Assembly: GCA_949358305.1 (NCBI GenBank)
Contig: OX442315.1
Location: forward strand, 21,106,427-21,170,426
DNA: 64,000 nt
Source of the DNA: Strigamia acuminata
Lineage: Eukaryota > Arthropoda > Chilopoda > Geophilomorpha > Linotaeniidae
Reading direction: 5' to 3'
Positions 11,701 to 23,080 of this stretch are shown piece by piece. The number at the start of each line of letters is the position of its first letter. The first letter of the stretch is position 1. Position numbers and translations under genes: made by a program. Below the pieces are notes generated by a model. The model was not told where the DNA came from. It made no database searches and was given only the letters and a program-made list of their open reading frames with translations.

Positions 11701-14700
11701 GGCCACCACTGAGTTGATCGGATTTATTGCCAAGGCAACGCTAATGGACACCTGCCCGCCTTCTCAACGCCGGTCCAGTTTCTTGCAGCATTAAGTTGGT
11801 CTCGTTAAGGGATGAAATGACTCCGATGAGACCGAATTGGACGGTGGGAATGCGAGTAGGGGATGATATTTTTGAACTTTTCACTGTGCGAGGCTGGAAA
11901 GAGGAAAAAATTTGAATTATTTTCCCCTTGGTGTTTGGAATGGTCACTTATGAAGTCGTGTGTTGTTGATTGAATTTCGTGCGCGATGTGCACGAAAGGG
12001 GAAAGGTTTCCAAAGGTTTAGAACGTAATGGGGGAAAAATTCACTTGCGTCGTCATTAATCGCTTTATTATTAGAGCTAATAAAAATCGCAGAGAGAAAA
12101 TATTTATGGGAAATTAGGGAATTAGTGCAAGGACGGAATTAGGGTTTTATTAACTTAAATTTAGTTTAAATTCTGGTTGTTTTATTTTTTTTATTTTTTT
12201 GAAAATTTATTTGTAAATTTTAATTTAATATTTTAGCAGAAAATTGCAGGGTGGAACTGAAAATGAAAGAAATTTATTTTTAGTGGTCAATCCTCTTGTA
12301 CACCTGGAACAGCAATAAAAACAAGAAGAAAGAATGGAAATAGCACTAAAACGCGTTTTATTGCTATAAAGTTTTTAATGTTGCTTGTAGAAATCCAAGA
12401 TTTTGCTCCTGTTGAAGACAAACCTGCAGTTTGTCATGCAAATTCCGTACGATTTTCAAGCGAGGGAAGCAATAAAACGCAGTAGGAACGATGTTTCTCT
12501 CGGTGTGCCCTTGTTGCGCGACTAGACAATTGGAGAAATGGATACGAAAGTCGCAAATGATTCCATTTCCTTAATGGGAAAATAAAACCCTTAGCCTACA
12601 TTAACTTAGTTGCAATTAATGCCGAGCTTGCTAATGACGATGGCGATCTGTGATTGAGTTTTATTGATTAACCAATTGGGCTCGTCGCTCGTCACTGACA
12701 CGAGGGGTGAGCCGACGTGGGATGATAAATGGCTTATTGGTTAGTTATAAATTCCCCTCCCATATATTTAGCATAGAAACACTCGGGTCACGTGACGAGC
12801 GAAGCCAACAATAGTCGGGGCTAAATTTGGGTTTAGTTGTTGTTGTTGTTGTGCAAACCATTTTTAAATCAATTGGTTGCGACTAAACAGATGCGACAAG
12901 AGAGAGGCAGCTGACCACGCCCTCCTTGGCTGCGTTCCAGCAACGCAATCATGGCAGACTGGTTTCTGGTGGGATTGTTTGGCTTGTACACGTGCATCTT
13001 TGTTGCAGGGCGGGGGAGTGCGCAGACAATTTTACCCCGATGATGGATGAGGTGGGGATGAGGAAGGTGAAAGGGGAGGGGGAGGGGAAGCGAAGGGAAG
13101 AGTGAACACTACACGACACGAATTCATCTCATTGCGTGCACTGACGTTTGCCTTGTAAAATTAATTTAATATATTGGTCTTGTCCTCGAGTAGAGGCGAG
13201 TCGTTTGAGTGCAACCGGATCGGGTGAAACGCGAGCGTTCCTAAGTGGATTTTAATTCTGTGCCGCCGCCGTCAGCTGCGCGCGCCTTATAAACGCATTA
13301 AAGCGGTAAACAGAGACGCACATTGCCGCGCGCGCCTATTAAATTCCAGCAGCGTTCCTCTGGGTGCGAGATGAAAGCCTGCGCGTCCGCGCCTGCTTTC
13401 CTTTAATGGAGTTGCTCGCCAAACTCAAAAAGATTCGCCTCGGGTGCCCTCCCATCCTCTCTTTTCATCTCGTCTCGTCTCGTCTCTGATGAACAAACGC
13501 ACGGTTTGGCGTGTGTCCGTTCCGCTCGTGGCATCTGAAGCGGTGCGTGACCGCGTACACAGGTGCCTCGAAGCAAACGCACGTTTTCCAATGCTCGCGC
13601 CCAAATTATTTTGTCTGCAGGCCGTAAATGTGTGATTTGATTGCGGTGTTTATGTTGCGAACAGACGGCGTAATCGGATTTTCTTTTCGTTTGTCTCTTC
13701 ACACACAATCCCCTTCGCCGAACCAACTTTCCTACAACGGGGTCTTATCAAATTACACAGGTCTGCGCAGGGTTTGCACAAGTCGTAATCAATACGAATG
13801 AAGGTGTGCGCCTTAAGTGATGTAGCCGGCAGTTCGATCAATGGGCCGGCCTAGTGGCTGCTTCAAGGCTCCCTGAGGTGTAAAAACGTTGATGAGCGCC
13901 CCCTGTTCCGTTCCGCACCGGATTCGCCTTCTGGTTTCATTTATTGTTTTGTTTATGTTTGCAGGTCACTCAAACTGAATCAGATCCACACGATCGAATC
14001 GGAGGCCTTCGTCAGTTTGACTCAACTCTTTGTGCTGTGAGTATCTCGCTGCCCCTTTTGCTTGTCAGTTTGGGCTTCTCCTTTTCGCTTTTGTCTATTT
14101 GTGAGAAGGCAAATAGAAACATTGTACGCGCTAGAGGGGCAGCCATAGAAATTGACACTTCCCCCATCCTGCCGTTTCCCGATCAATATCAATCGAGTTG
14201 GGGAGAGATGCGAAGACATGAAGGAGGACAGCCCAGAGCACATCCTCTTCGGAGGGACAGTTAGAACCTCGTTATTACAAACCAGGACAGACTTGATTCA
14301 ATTTCGTGTTACAGTAATAAAATTTTGGCGCGTTGTTTGTTCGTCTTAAGTCGAAGTGACTTCTACGAACACTCAAAGGAAAAAAATAGAAAAAATTGTG
14401 TTGGAGATAAAAACACGCTGGATTCGTTTCTAAATTAATAAAATAAAGCTTTTATCATCATTTATGGACATTTTGCGACGTTTCGTGGGAGGAATTCAAG
14501 AAATTTGGAAATTCCCATAGGGAATGACATGGGGCGCTATAAACTTGCTGGGTTTGGTGCGAATAAAACAAATTTGGAAACCAAATTTTATTTCCTCTTT
14601 GAAATAAATGGAAATTGTTTGATTTTCTACATTTTTGTCAGGAACAAGAACATTTCAGGTTGCCAATTATGTGTGTCTCGTTTTTTTGCGTTTTGTCTGA

Positions 14701-17700
14701 TTCATGTGTTTTAAATTTAGATAAATTAATGTGTGGGCGGTTTTCCTTATTTTCGCCTTCATTAGGGAGGCGGGAATTGCCGCGCTTTGCTTCACTCACC
14801 AAAATGCACCATAAAATCCATCCCAATGTGTACCCACAGCTGACATTTTCTTCTTTTCGCGACATTTTTTTCTCACTTTGATTTCTAATCTTCTTACAGA
14901 GACCTGTCAGATAACCGTCTAACTGTATTGAACGCATCTATTTTCGTTGGTTTGACTCGGTTGGATACTTTGTAAGTATAAAAAGAAAAAAATATATATA
15001 TATATTTGTGTTGTGGATTGAATAAATAAATGAAAAATAAACATCGTGCTCGTGCTTGAATTATGGGTTTATGGGTACGGAATGAATTTGAATGATTCAT
15101 TAGGGCGAGGCGAGGTCTCACTCATTTATATCGATTAGTAAAAATGCTTGATAAATTAGTACTGTTTTTTTATTTTTATTTTCTTTTTAGGAATTTGGGT
15201 GGAAACAAAATCAGTCGGTTGAGTGAGGGCACATTTAATGAACTGCCAGCTTTGCACGCATTGTAAGTTGTCTTTTAATTCCTCTTGTACGATTTTTTTA
15301 TAATGATAATTAACAATAATAATAATAAATAGTAATTTTCAAAAAAAATACTTATTTTGGCTTTCTTTTTGATTTTTCTGGTTGCTTAGCAACGAAACAA
15401 GGCCATTTTGAGATAGTCATCTTCGTAATATTTGATCCTTGTTGAAAAATTAAATTTTTTTCTTCTTTTTTTCTCTCTTTCTATTTATTTCATTTAGAGA
15501 CCTTTCTCGCAACGAGCTCAAGTGTGATTGCAATCTAAAGTGGATAGTGAGATGGGCGCGAAAAATGGGTCTCACCTTTGCACCTACAAACACTTGCTCG
15601 CAACCTGCAAAATTACAAGGACGAACCATCAAATCTCTCAAGAGAAAGGAATTGCATTGCAGTAAGTCACCTTTAACGTTTTTACACCACATTAAGTCTG
15701 GTGTGTAAATTGCTCGTTCAAAATTGCTTTCAATTTTTTTTTGTATTTTAATTTTCCTTTCCTTCGCGAGAAAAAATGGCGCCGCTGTGCACTTTGCATA
15801 CGATGGATTTAGAGTTTTAAACTTTTTGAGTTTACACTTGTAAATTTACTTAAATAAGTGAATTTTATTGCATTTTGTGTCCTATTTCCAGTGTTTTATC
15901 GATTGCCTGCAGAATGCGTGCTTTTGTATTAATTTTTTTGATAATATTCAATTGAATTCGAAAATTCTGAAGCAAAAAGAGAAAATTTTAAAGGAAATTA
16001 TTTAATTGTGTCTTATCAAAAGGATGATGGATGCGGCATCATTATTTTTTTGGACTGGAAATTCAAAACACGCCAATTATTTATCAATAATGAACCCTTC
16101 AATGATGTTATTGTTATTTTCTTCGATAAGGTTTTGGTTTTCCAAACAAATATTTTTGTTTATCCGTGCGCAAATTGAAATTCCATGTCCTCTAAGTGCA
16201 TTTCTGATCCTCCAAAGCAAACGAAGAAGGGGGAATATAAGAAAGAGATGAAATGTGATCAATCCCACGAGGTTGATATCAGCACTGCGCATATTTACGA
16301 TGACACGAATGAAAATGATGATCAAATATGTCTCAACCCTTTCGTCAGTGCAATTAGTCATATACAAATGCACTCGATCATGTCGGTCGAGTTCATTTGA
16401 CACGAGCACAGAGCACACAAATGGGTCTTGTTTAATACGAGAGAAAAATGAAAAATGTGATGAAGCAGAAAATTAAACAAAACTATAAAGAGGATCAAAT
16501 CTTTTGCTCTTTTGTTGAAATTAATTAACGTTTTTCCCTCTTTTTACACTCTTCGTATTATCAATTCAAAAATGAATTGTATTTTCCCCCTTTTTGCTCT
16601 TTTAACCTTCGTTTAATACGTTGCAATGTTAAAAAAAAGAAAAACCTTCGTTTTAATTTTAAACCAATGATTTTGAAATTAGATTTCAGACTCCAGCTGG
16701 GAAGGAAATAAAAATAATTTTTTTAAAAAATTTTATTTTGATTTTTACATTTTTTCGTCTTCGAATTGCATTAAGTTGACATAGAAATGTTAATTATTTG
16801 CTAGTGAATTTATTAGATCCATCTCCACATTTAATTTGCTTAAATTGTTTAACGATGTCCATAAACAACAATTTACGAGACAAGTTTCACTCGAGTCCCT
16901 CACTATTTTTGACCTTATTTTGTATTCCTGCAGATTGGCCTGTGCAAACCCCCGTATTCGAAATGAAGCCAGACATGAACCAAATAGTCTTTCAAGGGGA
17001 TCAATTATCCCTGTACTGCAATTTGTACTTCGTCGACTCTTCTGCAACCATCACGTGGTTCTACAACAGCAATGAGGTAAGAGCAAGCAATAATTTTCAC
17101 CCCAAACGGCCAGTTTGCTTGAATTTACGACCGCTCCCGCCACACAAGGGACATTTGTTAAAGAGCACGCATTGATTTTTTTTAATTTTTTTTTTATTAT
17201 TTTTTTTTAGCTTTTGCCCAACAGTAATTTATCGAGTTATGTTGCCGTGGATACGAAAGAGTCTCCAGATGGAACCACCGTAACTAGTAGTGTGTCATTG
17301 AATCCTCTGTCCGTAAATCACTCTGGAACGTGGCTCTGTTCGGCACAAATGAAGCAAGGAATTAAAGACCACAAAGTGGATATAACTGTCATTTCGGACG
17401 AGACCGTTTATTGCCCGCAATCAGGTTTTTGTGATTACATTACACCATCAATAAAAACTACTAATTCAATTAAATTAACTTAATAAACATTTGGTTGATT
17501 TATAAATTTCATTTAATCTTTTTTCTTTTTATAGTGACAACTAATAATAAGGGCAGATTTATTTGGCCTAGAACTGTTGGCAATGTGTCTGTGGAGCTAT
17601 CGTGCGAAGGACAGTTCTCAACGACCGCGGGATATCAGCCGTCGCACGCCTACTACTTTTGCAACCAAAAAGGGTTTTGGGAAAATTTGCTAACGAATCA

Positions 17701-20700
17701 ATGCGCTTATATCAGCGAAGTTACCAAAGTATTGGAGCAATTTTCAAAGGCAAGTGGATTCGTTGTGGCTACATTTATTAAAGATTTATCACTGAAGTTG
17801 TTTTATTTGTATTTTTTTAGACTGATTTATCAATCAGCAGCAAAGCAGGGATTGGAGAAAGTGTTCGTCGGTTACGCAATTATACCGGAGATGGGAAAAT
17901 CTTTCAAGACAAAATGGATGTTGTATTCATTGCTAGAACTGTTGAGAAGTATTTGGAGTACATTCCTCAACAAAAAGAAGTAATGTTTATCTTAAATGTT
18001 GAAATATAATGAAAATTAAAAACATTTTCGTGGTAATAGATTGGTGAGATTCTCATTGATGTTGTTAGCACCGTGATGAGAGTTGGCCAGATGTTGTTGA
18101 AAGAAGCGCAAATTGAAGATAAAGCGTGTTCGAGGTAAGATAGACGTTTTAATTTTTAGATATTTTTAGATTATTCATTTCATTATTTCAGATTAATACA
18201 AGCAGTTGAGAAAATCCCGGAATTAGTTGTGGAAGGAGACCTCAATCGATACCGCGACAACATCGCGATACAAGAATTTATGGTCAAACCTAAAAGTTTC
18301 TCAGGTTTGACGTGTACGTCGTACATTCGCCTTTCGTCCGCCAACGACTTCCCATATAACGAGAAAGTGTTTGAATGTAATCACGTGGATGTGACATCTA
18401 AAATTCCTCAACATCAGGTCGTTGAAGCATCGATTCAATTACCATCTTCATTATTTCACGAACTCAATACAAGACAAGCGGAGGAATTTGGAAATAAACA
18501 AAAACTTCAATTTGCCATTTATCGGAACAGTAAATTGTTTCCATTAACGAGCGAAAGTATTCAACGAACAAACGCCGTAATCACCACTAGCGTTATTTCA
18601 AGTCAGTTAGGTAGTTATATATTATAAGATTATTTTAAGGTAAAATTATTTTTACTAATAATATTATTGTTGTCTCAGTTAAACACCCCCTCACAAATAT
18701 GTCTGATCCAGTGACGGTGCAGCTTCGAGTAAAGATTTTAACCGATAATATTATTCCAGTGTGGTGGGATTTTGAAGCTAACGGTTAAAATGAATAATTT
18801 TTTTGTATTAAATTAATGCTAATTTGTATAATATAAATGGATTTTATTAGATAACTTTGGTGATTGGTCCAGCGAAGGATGTAACGTTCCATATCATAGC
18901 CGCTATGATGAACATTTAATTATCTTCCAGTGCAATCGTTTAGCTAATTTTGGGATTCTGCAAGTATGTTTTTAGCTTTTGTTGGGTAATTTTATCTATT
19001 TAACCGTGTTTGTTCTTGTTATTGCAGGATATAAGTGAGATTAGCGTGCTGAAAACGCGTCGACAAGGTGCTAAATTCCGATTTTCACATCCAGTGGTGT
19101 ATATCGGAAGCGCTATTTGTCTTTTTTGCTTAATCGCTGTTATTTTTGTATATTTATTTTTTACGAGGTAATTTCCGCATTATTCCCATTTTTAAAACTT
19201 AATAACGAAATAATTCCGTTTAATTAGAGCCATCAAAATGCCAAAAAAAGCCAAACACTCATTAGTAAACACGTGGCTGGCGATCAGTCTGCTCTGTTTT
19301 ATGTTTAGTGTTGGAATTTATCAAACCGAAAACGTGCGCGTATGCCAAGCGGTTGGTATAATCCTACACTATTTAAGTCTTTGCGTATTGTTTTGGATGT
19401 TAATCACCGTCAACAACATGTACAAAAAACTAAACAAACGTGAATCGGAGCGCGAAATGTCCGACGAGCCACCACTGCCTCCAAAACCGATGTTACGATT
19501 CTATCTGGTTGGTTGGGGTGTCGCCATTATCATTTGTGGGATATCCAGTGCTGTAAATATGGACGAGTATGCTGGATACGCTTAGTGAGTTTCAACTGAT
19601 TGTTTTAAAACGATTTTTTATTCAAAATTTTAACCATTATCTTTTGTAAACAGTTGCTTTTTAGCATTTGGTCCGAGTTTGGCAGCTTTTTATGGACCGG
19701 TTGCAATCCTGGTCTTCTTAATTTGCATTTTCTTTTGCTTAATTCATTGCATCGTGACTAATTCCGAAGGTAAACGACTCTGCAAACGTTTTATTACCGC
19801 ATTGTGAAACATTTGACACTTTCAGCACGACGTGAAAACACCACAGACACCCCAGCAGTGGAGTTAATGACAGCCGTCGATCAACCATCCGTAGACGCAC
19901 ACAGTACTTCGAGTTCCGAGAACGACTTTGAAAATCCACCCATCATACAACTGCGCGCCCACGCGGTCATTTTGCTTCTCTTTCTGCTCATGTGGGCAGC
20001 CGCTGCCATAGCAACCGCTCATCCTTTTCAAATCATGTACGACGAGATTATATTCAGCTGCATCTACGGAGTGGTCAGTGCCGGTCTGGGAAGTTTTATT
20101 TTGGTCTTTTTCTGCCTCTCGCGGCGAGATGTGCGCAATTGCTGGAAAAGGCTGAGCGGTTGTCGGCGATGGAGAAACGTGTGCGACACGAGGGTGCCAC
20201 AACTCACGACCAGCAACGGCCATGTTAGGCAATCGACCAACAGCTTGGCTTCCAATTTGACTAACAAATCGAGCCACACTTCCCGTTCGATCGAAAGTGG
20301 GGTCAGCAAATCAAATGCAGCTGCTCCTAATTCGCATGGATCGAATACCGCCATGTATCCGGAACCGTTGTCATCCACTTCACTTAATGTGGTTCCAGAA
20401 ATGTTTTACAATGCGAGGCAAAATGGAATTGCCAAACGATTTTTTGAGAAAAATCGCCAGCATCAACTTAAAGTTTCTCATCGCCACAGCAAGGCGAGAA
20501 CCGATGGCGATTACAGCAGTGGGGATTACAACACGGTCCCGCGGGAAAACGAGAGAAGACATCGACGAGATCGAAAGAATTGTATGAGTTTGTTGGACTC
20601 TAAAATTAGCTTCGAGAGAGATGATCAGCTAACGACCTTGTCTCAGCCATTGCCCGCGACGGATGATACGAAATTGCTAGTGAAAAGCGAGGAGATGATA

Positions 20701-20997
20701 GATAATAATGGATTTTTACGCCCGGTCGTTTTGAACGAGACCAACGATGATGAAGTCGACGTCGGAATGGTTAATAATGGAGAAAACGAGTTTTCAGGTG
20801 GAGAAGTTGATTGCAAATCTGTTGAAAACAACCACGGCGGGGAGAGCGAGCCGCAATTTGTGTACATTAATCCAAGTTTGGATTGTCAGGTGAAGAGGTC
20901 AGCAAGTGCAAATCTCAAAATAGCAACGAATGGGATCAATGATGCGTGGGCACAAAGACAGCTGGAAGTAAAACTGAAAAAGGAGACGAGTGTTTAA
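5716..20997 (+). CDS. ADGRA: Adhesion G protein-coupled receptor, subfamily A (GPR124/GPR125 type; fly remoulade)
   Basis: Exons: 5716-5963, 7357-7428, 13965-14036, 14900-14971, 15191-15262, 15498-15661, 16934-17076, 17211-17424, 17535-17749, 17821-17979, 18040-18134, 18192-18610, 18679-18783, 18851-18963, 19028-19167, 19228-19584, 19654-19769, 19826-20997; 1315 aa, in frame throughout (GPR125 is about 1320). Order: signal peptide (1-24), LRRNT (CPSSCTC), four LRRs each encoded by one 72-nt exon, LRRCT (CDCNLKWI), Ig domain (234-350), hormone-receptor motif (about 350-410), GAIN with degenerate GPS (to 721), 7TM (730-1010), and a 300-residue cytoplasmic tail ending ETSV, a class I PDZ ligand. 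ADGRA receptors act in Wnt/planar polarity signalling in vertebrates and bind Dlg by this C-terminus. Intron 9 uses a GC donor. The start has a good Kozak context (A-3, G+4). Confidence 0.95.
5964..7356 (+). other. ADGRA intron 1
   Basis: Contains a 26-nt T run near 6173-6198 and a patch (6095-6370) with repeated GGGGCCC words (6101, 6157, 6254) in T-rich sequence, probably a diverged local repeat. No coding or RNA gene is seen. Confidence 0.6.
7466..7531. repeat. Perfect 22-bp inverted repeat with 22-nt loop
   Basis: GGTTAATAAACGGACAATAA plus AG at 7466-7487 is exactly complementary to 7510-7531. It lies just inside ADGRA intron 2, 38 bp after the donor. It could be the ends of a tiny terminal-inverted-repeat element, or an RNA hairpin in the pre-mRNA. 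Confidence 0.85.
7559..7740. repeat. Minisatellite, about 22-bp unit
   Basis: About eight imperfect copies of a unit resembling AATGTAAATGTAACGGTAACGT with point changes and partial units. It fades into related TAACGGTAAC words up to about 7830. Confidence 0.8.
10158..10234. repeat. Short direct duplication
   Basis: The 23-nt block GATTTAACGCGG plus TTAAAAAAATT occurs at 10158-10180 and again at 10212-10234, 54 bp apart. Confidence 0.8.
14037..14899 (+). other. ADGRA intron 3
   Basis: 863 bp between the LRR2 and LRR3 exons, mostly AT-rich. Nothing recognisable beyond splice signals. Confidence 0.5.
15662..16933 (+). other. ADGRA intron 6
   Basis: 1.27 kb between the LRRCT exon and the Ig-domain exon, AT-rich. 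The ORFs on both strands are overlapping random frames. Nothing recognised. Confidence 0.5.
17750..17820 (+). other. Non-canonical GC-AG intron in ADGRA
   Basis: The exon ends TTTTCAAAG and the intron begins gcaagt, otherwise a perfect U1 match; it ends ttttttttag. Using GC keeps the frame between the hormone-receptor-motif exon and the GAIN exon; no nearby GT donor does so. Confidence 0.85.
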
Positions 20998-21212
20998 ATA
21001 ATAATAATGGCGAACTGTTTCCTAGTCACATTTTTTTCTTTTGTCTTAAAACAATTTTTCTGTTTTATCTTGTACAATTTATTATTTATGATGAAAAAAA
21101 AAGAGAAAAAAACATTTTGTAAAAGATTTTGTACAGTGTAATATATAAGAAGACCTAAGCAAACAGTTACTACATGATAATTTACAATTTTGTAAATGAT
21201 TAGTGAGATTTT

Positions 21213-21230
21213 AATAAAAATTTTAATAAA
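21213..21230 (+). terminator. Poly(A) signals of ADGRA
   Basis: AATAAA at 21213-21218 and again at 21225-21230, about 215 bp past the stop codon and only 31 bp from the QDPR signal on the other strand. Confidence 0.6.
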
Positions 21231-21260
21231 ATAAAAACTTCACGCTTTTTGAATGCAACA

Positions 21261-21266
21261 TTTATT
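21261..21266 (-). terminator. Poly(A) signal of QDPR
   Basis: AATAAA on the minus strand, about 110 bp past the QDPR stop codon. The two convergent transcripts probably end within or across each other. Confidence 0.6.
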
Positions 21267-21373
21267 TGCTAAAACAATTACAAACATTCCATGTTGGTTT
21301 AGATTGGTCCCAAGACGATATGATCACAATTTTTAGATAACATTGGCACAACGGTTGATCGGTGAAACGAGTA

Positions 21374-22458
21374 TTAGTTGACAATCAGTTCGGTGTTTCC
21401 AGCGGTAGTAACAAGTTGAACCAAACTACCTGTTTTAGGACGACTGGAGTTAGTAGACCACTTAAACAGCAATCTAAACCAAAAAAAAAAATCATTAATA
21501 AAATTACAAATCATTTTAAAATTAAATCAATAAACATCTCACTCGGCTACGAAATCCAAAGAAGTCCAGGTCGATGTGTCTGCTTTGGGCATCCATTTGC
21601 GATTCATAGGAGTATCGAGTGTAATGGGAAGGATGGCAACAGCAGTGGCTTTACTTGGTAAACCACCTTTTTTATCACCCAAGCTTTTCACCAACTGATG
21701 AACGGCAGCTTTTGCCATGCCGTAACCGATCATTCCTTAAATTAATAAATATTATTATTCTACCATTTGTATTCCATACAATACAAGCACTTCTGCAATT
21801 AACCTGCAGTGCCATCCAAAGCAGCTTTAGCGCCCGTCAGCTGCAACAAACCGCCTTCTTTCAAACATTTTGCAGCAACGTGAGATGCAATGGTTGACGA
21901 CCACACACTTTGCTTCCACATCAAATCCGAATTTTTGACAAAATCTAAGAATAAGTATAAATTTTACTATTGTTTTTATTTTTTTTAAATAGATGTTATC
22001 GCTAATTTACCCTTGTGAGCAGAATTTTCGCCCGCCCATCCGCCCGCAACACATAGTAAAGCATCGAGCTTTTCTCCCTTTAAAAGTTCTTCAACTTCTG
22101 TTAATACAGCGGCACATTGATCGTTCCAATCGATTTCCGATTTTACCAATACATTGACATCCGCATTTTCGTTTGGCGACAGGTCTATGCAACCTACCCA
22201 CTGAAATAAAACGAGATGTTTTCTTAGAAATTATGGAATTTGATTCCGTTTAATCTTGATAAGGTAGCAGGAAAAAATAAGTTGAAATAATTGACGATTT
22301 TTTGGTCTAATTTTCAAATAATAATTACTAAAAAGAATGTTTTTTTTTTTAAAAATTATAGTGCTTACCCAATTGTTCTTTTTGAAATAATTGATGCAAG
22401 TGCTTCCTAAAGCACCTTTTCCACCATACACTAATACGCGACCAGATGTCGTCGTCAT
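21374..22458 (-). CDS. QDPR: Dihydropteridine reductase
   Basis: Exons 22458-22369, 22200-22011, 21944-21804, 21735-21543, 21473-21374 give 237 aa (human 244). This is the cytosolic short-chain dehydrogenase that reduces quinonoid dihydrobiopterin to tetrahydrobiopterin with NADH, recycling the cofactor of aromatic amino-acid hydroxylases. Visible landmarks are [13 protein letters not shown] (dinucleotide-binding loop), [39 protein letters not shown] with the catalytic Y-x-x-x-K, and [16 protein letters not shown]. The conserved Trp-Trp at the first junction is split exactly between exons 1 and 2. The gene is divergent from KCMF1 and tail to tail with ADGRA. Nothing appears broken. Confidence 0.97.
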
Positions 22459-23080
22459 GCCGCCTGATGGAGATTAAAAGCGTAGTACGTGTTGTTCCGC
22501 ACTAATCATTTCGATTATGCAAAGCACACACACAATGAAACTTTTAAATAATTATAAACTATTAATACGTGTATATTTGAATATTCATTATTTTTTTGAA
22601 AAAATAATTCATTTATTTGTGTTCGGGAAATTGGGAAATTTCCATTAAAAAAGAATTTGCGCTATCTTGTAACGAAAAGGAAAAGTAATTTTTAACAAGT
22701 GAGAAATTGGTTGCAGCGCTGAGTGTTGCAGACGAAAAGATTTCTGGGTCGATAAAGAAAAAGAACCAGATCTTGACAACGAACAGTGTTTATTGAATAC
22801 ACTTTAATAAAATTTTAAACAATTTTTAGAACATCATTTCATTAAAACTGCAGCTGGGGGTTAAAAAAACAATTTTCTGGCGTTACCAGCAAACCGATAG
22901 CTGTGACGTCATCATGGCCTACTAGGCCGAAAAATCTGTTGCTGTAGTGTCGAAATTTTGGGTTTATTTTGAGTTACAGAAGTTGAAACAATCGAAGTTA
23001 TTCGATGAGAAAAAGCTTGTTGTACGTCACATTTATAGCAGAAGATATAAATTAAAAACGAGTGAGACAAATCTACGAGA
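22459..23080. promoter_or_regulatory. Divergent promoter region, QDPR / KCMF1
   Basis: A 622-bp region between two start codons. It contains a full palindromic TGACGTCA (CRE/ATF-type) at 22904-22911, about 170 bp upstream of the KCMF1 ATG. No TATA box is obvious. Confidence 0.5.

Larger units (their letters stand above)
7429..13964 (+). other. ADGRA intron 2, 6.5 kb, largest intron in the window
   Basis: Separates the first and second LRR exons. It holds a perfect 22-bp hairpin (7466-7531), a 22-bp minisatellite (7559-7740), a duplicated 23-bp block (10158 and 10212), a palindromic TGACGTCA at 9343-9350, and a CpG-richer stretch at 12900-13950. The open frames inside it (for example 9825-10262) have no recognisable homology and low-complexity composition. 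It is likely regulatory. Confidence 0.6.

Noticed and set aside
13403-13726. 107-codon minus-strand frame in ADGRA intron 2
   Set aside because: Arg/Cys-rich product from a CpG-richer stretch, with overlapping frames on both strands; no gene signals.
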